A stretch of DNA of 64,000 nucleotides from assembly GCA_013400115.1 (NCBI GenBank), contig VXBP01004404.1, positions 291,250 to 355,249 on the forward strand, read 5' to 3'. The notes under the pieces are model-generated. The model had not been told where the DNA came from and did no database searches. It was given only the letters and a program-made list of their open reading frames with translations. The stretch is from Rhinopomastus cyanomelas. Its lineage: Eukaryota > Chordata > Aves > Bucerotiformes > Rhinopomastidae. The position numbers and the translations under genes are program-made. Positions 1 to 12,738 of this stretch are shown one piece after another (position 1 is the stretch's first letter; each line of letters opens with the position of its first letter).

Positions 1-768
1 TACACCGGCCTTTGCAGCACCTAGCACATGGGAGCCCACCCCCTCCCTGGAGCTCTAACGACAACCCACAAAGCACATCACCACCCTGAAAAGACCATCA
101 TGTGATGATGTACAATTAGGGAACAGCACAGCTTGATTCTACACTCTCTGATGTTCCTGTGAAAGCCCTGCTAGGGTAGAAGTCCTTTATAAGGCAGTGA
201 TGAGGTTCTCCATGTGAGCATTTCACTGTCAGACAAAAGCCATACAGCTGTATTCCATACACAAATTACTCCATCTAGAAATAGATGTCCAATTAAGGGA
301 AAATATGTTTCCAAAAATTATTTTGTTTCCTACAGTTCATAAGCTTTCTTGCCTATTTTTTTATTATTAACTGACTTTTCAAGTCAGTCAGTTTTGGGTT
401 GGTTTATTTTTAACTGAGTTAGGAAACTCCTATACACCAAACCCCCTATGCAGAATGAACAGTCTCTGCTATTTGCTTTGGGTTTTTTAATTCCAGAACA
501 GTTATCATATTTTTCCACTCCATCTTTTGCCCCAAAGCCTTTCATGCCACTGCAATTCAACAGATCTGAAGTTTGTTTATAAAGTAAGCTGCAGATGCCC
601 AGAAGACCCAAAATCAGGCCCTGTGAGTCTTTAAGTATGCTTAAGATAAGCGAAAAGTTTTAAGATGAGAAAGATTAGTTTACACCCTTGAGAAAGTACA
701 TTCAATGGTCCTGACATCAAATAAACAACCTCTAATGAGGAAAAAAGGCTGAGAGTTCGCAAAGCAGA
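1..768. other. Intergenic, no gene seen
   Basis: AT-rich single-copy sequence. The only ORF (384-611, minus, 75 codons) has no recognisable motif or splice context. No CR1 tail is visible before 769. Confidence 0.6.
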
Positions 769-1058
769 TCACAGAATCACAGAACATCAGGGATTGGAAG
801 GAACCTCGAAAATCATCTAGTCCAGTCCCCCTGCCACAGCACGATCACCTAGACCAAGTTGCACAGGAACATGTCCCGGTGGGTTTTAAATGTCTCCAGA
901 GAAGGAGACTCCACAACCCCCCTGGGCAGCCTGTTCCAGTGCTCTGTCACCATCACTGTGAAGAAGTTCCTTTTCGTATTTATATGGAACCTCCTATGTT
1001 CCAGCTTACACTCATTGCCCCTTATCCTATCACTAGATGACACTGAAGAGCCTGGCTC
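769..1058 (-). mobile_element. CR1 LINE 3' fragment
   Basis: Starts with the reverse complement of the CR1 tail (repeated AGAATCAC units). It continues through sequence encoding, on the minus strand, the end of the CR1 ORF2 protein (VTEHWNRLPRGVVESPSLETFK, with in-frame decay). It is 5'-truncated and belongs to the abundant subfamily of this window. Confidence 0.9.
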
Positions 1059-1329
1059 CAGCAGAGATCTCTGCATCCCTCCTGCATAGTTGTTCCTTGG
1101 AAGTAGTGAAGTCAACAGGACACGTGAAGACAGGAAGGGGAAAGTGCTTGGCACAGTTGCATGCTAAGCAGGTCTGGTTTCTTGAGGTGTTTGAATGCCA
1201 CATCCTACTTCTGGTTTTGTCCATATTCTGTGGCTCAAGATCATGGCTCCTCAACTCTTCTGTGATTGCTAGGATCAGATGTGAGGAAGTCTCTAGTTTC
1301 CTCTCATCCTATCATTAGTAATTTGGGAG

Positions 1330-1562
1330 AACCACAGAATCACAGAATCATTTAGGTTGGAAAACACCCTTGGGATCATCAAGTCCAACTATCAACCCTA
1401 CTCTACAAGTTCACCCCTAAACCAGATACCCCAACCTACATCTAAGCGACTTTTAAACACATCGAGGGATGGGGACTCAACCACCACCCCGGGCAGCCCA
1501 TTCCAGTGTCTGACCACTCTGTCCTGGAAGAACAGTTTCCTGATGTCTAGTCTAAGTGACCA
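1330..1562 (-). mobile_element. CR1 LINE 3' fragment, second subfamily
   Basis: The tail and 3'UTR differ from the common subfamily: GTTGGAAAACACC...GATCATCAAGTCC, then the usual 'ggatggggactcaacc...gggcagccc' stretch. Probably an older insertion. Confidence 0.8.
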
Positions 1563-4500
1563 GCATCAGCATCACTACAACCTCCCAGCGGTGTAGGTAG
1601 AGGTGCCAACAGGGGCCAGAAGTTGGGCAGGAGGAGAAGGAAGATTCGATTTGACTTCACCACACTTAGATGGATCTGAGCCACTGTGGGTACCTGCATG
1701 TGACTGGGGACCTGCTGCCCTTCATTGTGGATGCTGTCCCATGGTGAGGCTACCTGTGATTACTGTGAGAAAGGTAGAGGAAAGCACACTCTCAGCAACC
1801 TTGACAATCTTCAGGAGCCTGCAAACTGGTGGGAAATAATTTCCCGAAAGTCAATCAGCTTCCAAAAATCCCTGCGGGGCTTTGCACCACCAGAGCTGCT
1901 CCACAGGGCTTGGTGCGTGGGAAGAGGGCCGTAGCTGTGCCTGGCAAGGGGTGTGTGGGCAGTGGAGGGACAGGGCAGCACATTTTCTCCCTGACCAGGT
2001 CTGTCCAGACAGTATCTCTCACACACCTCCACCTTGGCTGGCAACCGCCACCACAGGCCTGTGCAGCCGCCTTCTCCTCGCCCACAGACTGCCCTGGGCT
2101 ACCTCTGTGACAGACTGGGAAAAAAACACCACCACCACCAAAAGGAATCACAAAATGAGACTTAAAAATAAAAGAAAACCCTAAAGCACAAGACGCAGAG
2201 GTGACACCAGGCCTGTCCCTCACGGCCGCCCACGGCTCCGCTCTGGAGGCGGGAAGGAGGCGGGAAAGAGGCGGGAAGAAGGCGGGAAGGAGGCGGTAGG
2301 GGTGCGAGGCGCCAGGCCGCCATCTTGTGGCGACTCAGCACTAGGGAGAGGGGCAGGGGCGAAGGGCAGGGGCGAGGGGCCGCGGGGCTGTCTTCTCTCC
2401 GCTCCCCGGGGTGCAGCCAAAATGCAGCTGTCTGCCCAGAGAAACTGGGTTATCTGGGGAGGAAAGAAGAGTTCAAATGCTAGGGAAGCACTTGTCATCT
2501 TTTTCTCCACAGCAAAAGGAGTTGTCATGGCCCCAGGACTGCTGGGTTGAAAGGAGGCCCCTGAAATAAATTTCCTGACGACCATGTAGAGCTCGAGGTG
2601 CAGAGGTGCCTTCCTGCCCTCTGAGGCACCTCATTGCCCTCTGAGGCACCTTCCTATCCTCCTTTGCACACACTGAGCCAGGGCTGTGGCTCCTGGGGCA
2701 GCCCCTCTTCCAGCTCCGCTCACCCAGGCCTTGTTCCTCCCCTCATGTCTCAGCTTTCCCAGTGGACCAGGAAGGGATTTTCTGACCAAAGTGGTTCAGA
2801 TTAGCGAATGCTGGTTTGTTAAACCTCACGGCATGCCAGGAGAACCACTGTGAAGCCCAGTGGTGCTTTGGTTAACTGAAAGCCTGAGTAACGGTTCCTT
2901 TGCCATGTGTGCCAGGTGGGAAATTAGATAGCGGTAAGGTCTGTGGGCAGCTTGCCTTGGCAGTGGTACAGGAAGGTTTCCATGACCCAGCACGGGTATT
3001 CTGGTCACAGCACGAGGGACAGCAAAATAAAAGCCCCTTTGACCAGCTGTCATGCAAATACTGTCCTCTCATCTCACCTTGGAGTTCTCTTGGAGAAACA
3101 ATGAGCACCCCAAAACTCAGAAAATGGAGAGGATGAAAATGAGCTCTCAAGCTTCATTTCAAGCATGAAAGGACTGTAAGAAAGGTCAGGCACCTTCATT
3201 TCTGAAAGAATTTTGCTTGACCTTCTTAGTCATTGGACTCAGTGTGATGAGTCAAGGCTGAGAGAGGAAAAGCACCTGCATTTGAATGTTTCCTTTCCCA
3301 GAATTGATGCTGTTTGATTTGACTGCAAATGTGGGACTCCAACCCATCATGTCTGTTAGTTGGAGGGAAGTCTATTGTGACATTATCAACTGCGACACTC
3401 TCAGAACCCCTCGCATGACACTGATGCTTGCCCCAGCATCTCTGACGTACCTTACAAGCACTGCTCCCTTCTTTGGGTTTATTTTTTTCTGCTTCTTCAA
3501 AGACAACAACGTGGTGAAGTCAGATTTGGCAAAGTAATTGCTTGTGTATTCAGAAATAAACATGAGACAGGTAAAGATGTATGGAAAATAAACTCTTTCA
3601 TCATGCACTTTTCTTTCATGTGACAGCCTCAGAAGTTTGCTTCAGACTTTTTTAGGGAAGGCAAATTCTTTCCTGTCTACAGTTTTCTCAGGTGGTGCTG
3701 TGATTTCTGCCAAGTGAAAAGCTATTTCTAAAGTACATGCAGCAGCCTCCTATCATGCTAGCATCCAAATCTGTCTTTAAACTCCTCTGAGAGGTTACAG
3801 CTCTCCTAGACCAATGCTGTAATATGGGCTGCCATATGGCAGGGCATCAGGTGTGCTGATCTTTGGAGAAAAAACCTGTCCTGTTGCCTCTCCTTCTCCA
3901 CCACAAATGCACATGAAAACCTTTACTTAAAATCTAAGAGAATGGAGGAAATCACAAGATTTACTCTAAAATTCTCCATAAAAGAAGCCTTTGAACTTTC
4001 TATTTCTGATCTTCATGACATCACTGCAAATGTGCTCTGGACAAGTCCTGATAAGATACTTTATAGGAACTCTTTGTACTTTGTGTGCTGCACAGTGATA
4101 GACATACTTACCCACTCTGGCAAAGCTAGGTATGAACCTTATGCCTTGGAATATCACAGCTTTTTGTTTCTTTTTCTCTACTTTGAAATTATCACATCCC
4201 ATGGTCATGCACATGTTTTGAAAACAAGAGCTGTTCCTCTTTGACCTCCTGCTTTGTCTGCATCCAGTGCTCTGTCCTCTCTGGGTTAACTCTAATGACA
4301 TTCACCAGCAGCGCTGTATTTGCTCTTCTTCTCTTGAACTAGACAAATGTTGGGGGCTTCATTCTTTACAAAGTAGTAGAGAACTGCTGCAACAGCTGAG
4401 GTCATTTTGTCTGGCCTTTAGTACAGCACGGATAAAGAATGTCCCTCCGTAAACATTGAGTTGATAATGAAGGTAATATTCAGGGTGTCATACCTTTCAA

Positions 4501-5612
4501 TTTGCAACTGAATTAAGTTTCGTTGCAATCTTTTATCTTATTTCCCTGGCTGCTCTGTAACTGAGACAAGCTGCCTCTTATCCTGACACTTTCTATCTGC
4601 TTGAATTAGTCTTTGAAGTTCATTGTGCCGCAGTGTCTATATCTACAGATAAACTGTGTTGTCTTTCAAGACCACTCACAGGAGTTGTGTGGAGAACAAA
4701 CAGATTTATTTGAGTGTCTTTGGTGTCTGGCTGTACAGCTTGAAGCTGTGTTGAGTGTATGAGGTCTCCTAGTGAAATTGTGTCGTGCTGTCTTGTGTAA
4801 CGGGAAGTAGCACTTGGAAGCAAATGGGCCAAAGCCTGTCTTTTGCTGAAGCAAATGGCCTTCTGTGGAGCCAGTTGCACCTCAGAGAGAAACAGCAGGA
4901 GCCACCAACAGCATTTCAGGCAGGTTGTGCTTGCAGACAGTTTTTCTCAAGAAACCTTAGGAGTTATCCTACAAAACCGCATGTGGTGTTCTGTAACAGT
5001 TATGACAGTGACTCTCCAGCAGAAATCACGCGGGATGAAGCAGGTTAATTTTACCTTACTGGGAAATGGTCACGGTGCAGCCCTCATTGGCAAGAATAAG
5101 CCAGCTCAGCAAGGTTGTCTCGGTCTCTGTGTAGCTGGGCCAATTAATCTCTGTTGTCTTGTGCTTTGTCCAAACACTGTCAGTCCTTCATCAATTATAA
5201 TAAAGATAATATCTCAAACAGATCAAAACCTCTTAACTCAGAAAGTAGGTTATTTCTTCCCTTTTCAGACAAACGATATTCTGGTGGAAGGCTAAGAAAG
5301 ATGTTGTGGAATGAAATTACAAAGCCAGTCATTGGAATGTCGAAGTGGCATCGCCCATAGGCATGTCTGTGGTCACAAAGCAGGTTGAACCTAAAGATAT
5401 AAATGTTCTAATCCCTGCTCCACTTCTCATTTCAGATGCTCAACACCTGGCAGAACTTTCTGCATGAGCAGCTGTCTCACAACTAGGACACTGGGCAGTA
5501 ACAGTGGGAGAAAGGGTCTGAATCAAGACTCTCATTTAATAGCTGGCTCAGTTTGAAAAGTACTTTAGGATTTACTTGGAGGGTTGGAAAGAAGTCACTC
5601 GTACTTTTGCCA
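1563..5612. other. Intergenic, CR1-free 4 kb
   Basis: No coding exon recognised. The 150-codon plus ORF at 4,843-5,295 and the short ORFs at 1.6-2.2 kb lack family motifs. The stretch contains the GC-rich element at 2,220-2,420, annotated separately. Confidence 0.55.
2220..2420. promoter_or_regulatory. GC-rich element: phased GGCGGGAA array plus CTCF/YY1-like site
   Basis: GGCGGGAA occurs at 2,248, 2,259, 2,270 and 2,281 with a degenerate fifth copy at 2,292, an exact 11-bp period. GGCGGGAA resembles an E2F half-site. At 2,315-2,334 the minus strand reads CGCCACAAGATGGCGGC, a one-mismatch CTCF core (CCASYAGRKGGC) that also contains the YY1 core AAGATGGCGGC. GGGGC repeats (Sp/KLF-like) follow at 2,350-2,380. 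This could be a promoter, an insulator or a minisatellite; no gene is visible next to it. Confidence 0.45.
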
Positions 5613-6355
5613 GACAATCAGAGAATCACAGAACCATGCATCATTAGGGATTGGAAGGGACCTTGAAAGATCATCCAATCCAATCCCTCTGAAACAGCAA
5701 GATGATGACCTAGATCAGGTCGCACAAGAACATGCCCAGGTGGGTTTTAAATGTCTTCAGAGAAGCAGACTCCACAACCTCCCTGGGGAGGCCCTTCCAG
5801 GGTTTGTCACCCTTATCATAAAGCAGTTCCTTCTCATATTGATGTGGAACCTCCTTTGTTCCAGCTCACACCCACTGCCCCTTGTCCTGTCATTAGATGA
5901 CACTGAGCAGAGCCTGGCTCCATCCTCCTGACACCCGCCCTTCACATATTTATAAACTTCAATAGGGTCATCCATCAGTTTCCTTTTTTCCAAGCTCAAG
6001 AGACCCAGCTCCCTCAGCCTTTCCACACAAGAGAGGTGCTCCACTTCCTTCATCATCTAGACTCTCTCCAACAGTTCTGTGTCCTTCTGGAGCTGAGGAG
6101 CCCAGAAGTGGACACAATATTCAAGATGTGGTCTCACCAGTGCAGAGTAGAGGGGTAGGAGAACTCCTCTTGATATACTAACCACTCCCTCTTCTGATCC
6201 ACCCCAGGATGCCCGTTGGCCTTCTTGGCCACAAGGGCCCATTGCTGGCTCATGGTCATCTTGCTGAACACCAGGACCCTCAGGTCCCTTTCTCCTACAC
6301 TGCTCTCCAACAGATCAGTCCCCAATCTATCATGGTACCTGGTGTTGTTCTTATA
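5613..6355 (-). mobile_element. CR1 LINE, long 3' fragment with ORF2 remnant
   Basis: The tail lies at the low coordinate. Minus-strand translation in several broken frames gives CR1 ORF2 C-terminal landmarks: YSALVRPHLEYCVHFWAP, VAKKANGHPGV and GTDLLESSVGERDLRVLV. Frame breaks show it cannot be translated as one protein. About 740 bp. Confidence 0.92.
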
Positions 6356-7345
6356 TCTCCTCCAGTAATGCAAGTGACAACATCCCAAGGAAATGAAGAG
6401 GAGAAAGAAGATCTAGAAGCAGTCACTGCCAGCTAAAGCTCTATTCTTTCTCTTTGTTGGGTTTTTTCCCCATTTTTCTTTGCTTATTTCCCTAGAGGAT
6501 GAGTGATTCTTGAGTCAGCTGTGCTGTGGTACCAGGTGTGACTCAAACTGTTCCTTGACTGATGTTTGTTACATCATTCATCATCTTTCTCTGCAGTCTG
6601 GGTGGGCAAATATGTTTCCCATTCCTGTCTTTGTCACAGGCCAAATCCCAATTGTTCAGTTATACATCAGGGAAAAAAAAAATCAACCATACAAGTGATG
6701 TCGCGACAACTAATTCAGGCTGTACTGGGCGGGGAGGTTGCACAAATTGTTCCTCAAAAAGGAATTGCCTCTTAGGAGGCAATGGTCTACAGCTCAAGAG
6801 TGGTATGAAACAACATGGCTGCGAGGGAAAAGATGTCCCTAGTTAGCCCAGGTCGCTCTTTAGTCTGATTACATCACACTGACAGTAGCTCAAGTCTCCT
6901 GAATTAGCCTCACAAGACTTGGTAACATACAGCAAAAACCCTTCTGAACAAGTAAAACCCAATACTGACTCTGGGAGAAAAGGTGGCTGTTCTCTTCCCT
7001 GTTGCCCCAATAAATAGCTCTCCCTGCTATTGCTATGTATAAGCTAGGAGCTTAAAAGATTGATTCTTAGCCATGGGGGTTGGGTTTTTTCCTTCAGGAG
7101 CTGGATGTGCCTTTCGGGACTTTGTCTGCGCAAGCATAAATTGCATTTGTTCTTATAACTTCTACATCAATATGTGGCCTACAGGAGCGAGGCTGCAGCC
7201 GCGATGCTCCAATAATTTAGAGCACTGTGTATGGTACTTGGTTGCTGTTTTGCTCGTTTCCTGTGTGAAGGCGAGATCCTTTCATTCATCCACGCACTGG
7301 CAAGATGAACAGAGTGGAAAAGCAGAGTAACAATTTAGTAGGGAA
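6356..7345. other. Intergenic, nothing recognised
   Basis: Unique sequence with short ORFs only; no splice-flanked exon, RNA gene or repeat recognised. Confidence 0.55.
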
Positions 7346-8430
7346 GTGAGACATAGAATCATAGAATGGTTTGGATTGAAAGGCGTCTTTACAGATCACA
7401 GAGTCCAAGCCCCCTGCCATGGACACCTGCCACTAGACCAGAATACTCAAAGCTTCGTCCAGCCTGACCACAAACAGACACATCCATATCTTCTCTGGGA
7501 TACCTGTTTGAGTGTCTCATGACTCTTACTGAGAAGAATTTCTTCCCTGTATCTAATCTAAATCTACCTTCATTCATCTGCCCCTTGTCATTACAGACAA
7601 AAGTCTTCATCTTTCTTATAAGCCCCCTTTATATATTGAACGGTTGCAATTCTTTCTCCCTGGAACATTCTCTTCTCCAGACTGGACCCCAGCTCTCTCA
7701 GTCTCTCTTTATAGCAGAGGTGCTACAGTCCTCTGATCATTTTCCTGACCCTCCTCTGGATCCACTTCAACAGGTCTAAGTCTTTCTTGTGCTGAGGACA
7801 CCAGAGCTGGATGCGGTTCTCCAGATGACATCTCACCAGATCAGAGGGGCAGAATCACCTCTGACAGCCTGCTGGCCACACTTCTTTTTATGCAGCCATT
7901 GGCTTTCTGGTCTGCAAGCTGAACTTTACTGGCTCACGTCCAGTTTGTCATCCACCAGTATCCTCAAGTGTTTCTCTGGAGCGTGTCTCTCAATCAGTTC
8001 TTCACTCACTCTTTACTGAAAATGGGGATTGCCTCAACTCTGATACAGAATATTCTTGGCTTTGCTGAACATCTTGAGGTTCACATGGGCCCACTTCTCA
8101 AGCCTATTAGGGTTCCTTTGGATTCTATCCTTTCCCACTAGTCTATCAACCTGATCTATTGAGAATTGTCCCTGTTCATGGCAGGCAGATTGGGAATAGA
8201 TTATCTATTTTAAGGTGCCTTCCAACCTAAACAATTCTGTGATGATTCTAACTGCACCACTAAGCTTGGTGTCATCCACAAACTAGCTGAGAATTCACTC
8301 AATCCACTACATATGCTATTCATTTTAAATAGCACTGTTCCAAATATGGACCCTTGAGGAACTCTACTCATTACATGGTCAAGACACATCCCGAGGACAC
8401 TTGTGCCTCCACAGAGTAGATGCCTAGTGC
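7346..8430 (-). mobile_element. Old CR1 LINE, minus, with a plus CR1 tail at about 8,165-8,255
   Basis: Begins with AGAATCATAGAATGGTTTGG and runs through diverged ORF2 sequence. At 8,165-8,255 a CR1 tail in the opposite orientation (gtccctgttcatggcaggcag...acaattctgtgatgattct) interrupts it. The older minus element appears to resume afterwards (cttggtgtcatccacaaactagctgag...gaggaactctac). Boundaries are approximate. Confidence 0.7.
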
Positions 8431-8484
8431 CACGTCTGCTCTTTCCTCCACTTCTCCAGTCTCACCCCAGGAGCTGGGTAACGG

Positions 8485-8892
8485 TCATTGAAAAGGAGGC
8501 TGAGGGGAGACCTTACTACTGTCTACAACAACCCAAAAGGTCTTAGAGAACTGAGGATGTTGGTCTCTTCTCACAAGTAACCAGTGATAGGACAAGAGGA
8601 AATGACTTCAAGTTGCACCAGGAGAAGTTTAGGCTAGACATTAATAAATAAATAAATAAATAAACAAGGAAATAAATAAGTAAAAGCTTATTTATTGAAA
8701 GTCTGATCAGGCTTTGGAACAGGCTGCTTTGGAAGGTGGTTGAATCACCATCCCTGGCCATGTTTAGAAGTCGTACAGAGACGGAGCTTAGGGACGTGGT
8801 TTAGCAGTGGGCTTGGTACGGCTACATTAATGGTTGGACTCGATGATCTTGAAGGTCTTTATCAACTACAATGATTTTATGATTCTGTGAGG
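8485..8892 (+). mobile_element. CR1 LINE 3' fragment with internal microsatellite
   Basis: Plus-oriented copy ending in a CR1 tail at 8,870-8,890 (ATGATTTTATGATTCTGTGA). Internally a TAAA-type microsatellite (8,642-8,695) has replaced or expanded within the ORF2-derived stretch. Confidence 0.85.
8642..8695. repeat. (TAAA)n microsatellite inside CR1
   Basis: Runs of TAAATAAATAAA with minor interruptions, lying within the CR1 copy. Confidence 0.85.
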
Positions 8893-10730
8893 TGGCTTTG
8901 AGTCACCTCCATCAATATCTGCTTCTACTCCATCTGCTGCAGGCAACTGCGGTTCAGAGGCTTACCACTTCAAATAGATCGCAGCTATTGCCACAAAGGG
9001 CACTAATAAAAGGGGCTCGTACTGCAGTTGATTAATAGATGCGAGCTGGTTTTCAAGTTTCTACTGCATCATGAAGAGAATGAAATAAGTAGTCTCAAGC
9101 CTGTGGCAAGAAATTTGCTGTATGAATCCAGGTCTTTGAAAGGTCTCACCCCCACTGAAATTAATGAGTGTTGAGAGGCTGTGTACCTTTGGGGCTCCGG
9201 AACAAAACATTTAGTTCTGTGTGCTAACTACAGGCTTTACTCTGTGCATACATACACCCTCCACACACGCACACACACACACACACTCCCAATCATCGGA
9301 GACTTAATTGTAAGCTAAGGACTCCCAAAAGGAGTGAAATTAAATGCCTTAGAAAGGTTATTCCTTAAATTTATTTCTAAGATGCTCTGCCCTCGAGATA
9401 CAAACAACGTGTGTTCAATCTCCCTGTCTCTCTTTCAGTGTATACGCTCCAGTATGTAACGTCTCTTATCTCACCAACACCAGTACTTGAAAGGATGATG
9501 TGCTCTGCAGCACTTACTTAATCTCTTTTGGTCTATTTCTAATGTTGAGAGGCTCTAACACATTTTTCTTCACAGATATAATTAACCCCTCAAACTGAGG
9601 TGGATGCAGCATTGTCCATCTCCAACCTGACTGTAGATGGAAAGAAAAAAAGTGCTGCCTCCATTTTAATCCATTTTTAACCCACTGTGTGTTGCTCGTT
9701 ATGACACACGATGTATTTGAACACAGACATGATGAAGTTAGGAGAGCCCATCTGTTGGGTTCTCTGTAAACCCAGTATGTATCTGTAAAAACCCAATCCA
9801 CACAAAATCTGTAAGTTCCTTCGAGTCAGGAACAGCTGCAAGCTGTGCTTAGAACAGAGCTATGAAGGAAGAAAGCTCTCCCTTTGCACCAACTCTCTTC
9901 CGTACAGAATTCTGAGTGTGGGTAGATCCAGATGTTACCATCAGTGAGGCTGGAGGGGAAGTTGCAAGCACAGGAAGAAAACCCCACACTTTCTGAACAC
10001 CATGTAGCAGCCCTCACACAGCCTGTTGTTCCCAAACAGATCCTTTGTGCTCTGAAGGATGTCATTTAATGCGAGGCACTGAAACCTTTCCTCTGTCCTT
10101 TCTTCATTTTACTTTAAAAAGAGATTCCCTTTGGGAAAGAGCAGTCCTGTCAAGGTAGCAGCAGCCTCAAAGATGTATGAAGGCTTTTAGACAGCCCTGG
10201 CTGCTGGAGTAGAATGTGAAGGCTGAGCTACACACACAGGACTCTAGCATACTGTTTGAGTCTTTGGTGGTTGAAAAGGATTCTGACAGCCCTATGTTGA
10301 GTGGGGAGGGCTAAGTACAAAGTGCCTACCTTCTTAGCCAGTAGTACCAACCTAGCAGGCAGTAGAAAAAACAGCTCTTTCTTTTTTTTAAACCAAATCC
10401 TTTAGAGCTTAGGCACTTAAGTCAGGCAGAGATTCATCTCCCAAACCCAGTCTTCTGAAGGTAAGCCCTTTCCAAAATGGGCTGCAATCACACACCTCAT
10501 TTTTAAAAGACCAGAGAAGTATGAGCTGAGTGATGTACGTGAATACAGCTATGCACCTAAACCTTGATCATACTGTTGGAAGGAACAGCTTTTTTTGGAG
10601 GTCAGATTTAGGCAAAGTATGATTGGTTTCTGTCAGATTGGGCAGAGAAGGGTAGTTTCTGAGGGTAACAGATGAATTTAGGCAAATGAACACTGTGTGT
10701 CTTAGACCCATCCAAACTGGTAGAAGAACA
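8893..10730. other. Intergenic, nothing recognised except a CA repeat
   Basis: Unique sequence. The minus ORFs at 9,514-9,801 and 9,826-10,065 have no family motifs. Confidence 0.55.
9261..9287. repeat. (CA)n microsatellite
   Basis: CACACACGCACACACACAC type run, about 27 bp with one interruption. Confidence 0.9.
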
Positions 10731-10731
10731 G

Positions 10732-11157
10732 GGCATCACAGAACATTAGGGATTGTAAGGAACCTCAAAAGATCATCTAGTCCAATCCCTCTGCCACAGC
10801 AGGATCCCCTAGATCACGTCGCACAGGAACATGGCCAAGTGGGTTTTAAATGTCTCCAGTGAAGGAAATGCCACAACCTCCCTGGGCAGCCCCTTCCAGT
10901 GCTCTGTCACCCTCACCGTGAAGAAGTGCCTTCTCCTATTGCTGTGGAACCTCCTCTGTTCCAGCTCACACCCATTGCCCCTTGACCTATCATTAGATGA
11001 CACTAAGAAGAGACCGGCTCCATCCTCCTGACACTCACCTTTGTCAACATGAATGAGGTCACCCCTCTGTCTCCTTTTTTCCAAGCTCAAGAGACTCCGC
11101 TCCCTCAGCCTTTCCTGATAAGGCAGACGTTCCACTCCCTTCATCATCTTTGTGGCA
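10732..11157 (-). mobile_element. CR1 LINE 3' fragment
   Basis: Common-subfamily tail at 10,735. The minus-strand translation holds an almost unbroken ORF2 C-terminus (RLPYQERLRERSLLSLEKRR ... VTEHWKGLPREVVAF), so this is a relatively young copy. Confidence 0.92.
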
Positions 11158-12110
11158 GCACAGGCAGCGTTAGAAACAAAGTAGGAGATTACAGATGAAA
11201 ACATAAGCACATAAAGGATTACATAGGAGTATTTGAGGTTCATACACTTTCATTTAGGGCCTTCACCTCTGCCAGTAACCTGTTATAGATATTTATGCCC
11301 TTGATTATTTCAGTCCAGGCCCTTTTTCTTTGGAAGTGAGAAGATTAGCAGTGTCCCAAGTGATAGCATAGTTCATTAATCTCCACAGCACTGCGCTCCA
11401 CATTCAGTCCAAAGGTCTTTACACTGCTTTGCTTTGTAGGCAGCATCTGTAATCTATCTGGGTATTTACACCGCACCGCTGTTTCAACTGAATGGCCACA
11501 TACAGGATGTCCTTTTACAGCTACTGAAATGCAACCACATCAAAGCAAGAACTGCTTATTGGCAGATGCCACAAGATCACATCTTCCTACACAAGAAGCT
11601 CACAAATGTCCTCTGTCATGCAGTCAGCAGCCTGGCCTAGAGGACAGATGAATGACCAAAGCATGAAACCACGGATGTGGTGGCGCCTGGCTCTGCCTCA
11701 GTTTACTCTCTGGAGATGGGTACTCCAGAAGGAAAGCACAGGTGGGTCTCATGTGAAAACAGTACAGCAAATAACTGGGGCATGTTGTAAGAAGGGTCCT
11801 GCTTCAGATAGTGCATTTTATAGCCTGAGAGTTTTAAACTGCATGAAACAAGTTGTTCATTACCATTAAACACCAGAACAGAGCTTGTCCCAGATGACAC
11901 AATAAACAAGTTTTTGATCTAAACCAGACAAGGAAAGTACAGCAGAGCTGAACTAGAAAATCCATAGTAGGAAATATGTTAAAGATTAATTTCTAATGGT
12001 TCTTACTGTTACAAGCTAACAGTTTGTGAGTGTTACAAAGAACTCCATTTTCGGACAGGATTTTGACTGGAAAGAAAAAAGTTTATTACTCTATGCGCTG
12101 AGGGATCATT
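11158..12110. other. Intergenic, nothing recognised
   Basis: Unique sequence. The ORF at 11,606-11,869 (plus, 87 codons) has no recognisable domain. Confidence 0.55.
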
Positions 12111-12111
12111 T

Positions 12112-12738
12112 CAGCAGGGTGCCGAGGTGCTCAATAAGGCCAACAGCATCCTGGCCTGGATCAGGAACAGTGTAAGCAGCAGGAGTAGGAGGTGATGGTG
12201 CCCCTGTACTCGGCACTCGTGAGACTGCACCTTGAGTACTGGGTCCAGTTTTGGGCGCCACAGAATAAGAAGGACATTGAGGTGTTGGAGTGGGTCCAGA
12301 GAAGGACAACGAGGATGGGGAGAGGTCTGCAAAACAGGCCCTGTGGAGAGCAGCTGAAGGAACTGGGCTTATTTACTCTAGAGAAGAGGAGGCTGAGAAG
12401 AGACCTTATTGCCCTCTACAACTACCTAAAAGGAGGTTGTAGCTAGGCTGTTGCTGGTCTCTTCTCCCAAATTACTAATGGTAGGATGAGAGGAAATGGC
12501 ATCAGGTTGTATCAGGGGAGGTTTAGATGGATATTAGGAAGAAATTCTTTCCTGAGAGAGTGGTTAGGCACTGAAACAGGCTGCCCATGGAGGTGGTGGA
12601 GCTACCATCCCTGGAGGTGTTTAAAAACCAAGTAGCCAGAGCACTAGAGGCCATGGTGTAGTGGTTAGGGAGATGTTGGGTTGAGGGCTGGACTTGCTGA
12701 TCCAGGAAGTCCTTTCTAGTCATGATGATTCCATGATT
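12112..12738 (+). mobile_element. CR1 LINE 3' fragment with ORF2 remnant
   Basis: Plus-strand translation gives VPLYSALVRLHLEYWVQFWAP and ELGLFTLEKRRLRRDLIALY, the CR1 ORF2 C-terminus. The 3'UTR ends at a degenerate tail (ATGATGATTCCATGATT). Confidence 0.9.

Noticed and set aside
4843..5295. 150-codon plus ORF
   Set aside because: Composition and content look random; no family recognised and no splice sites in context.
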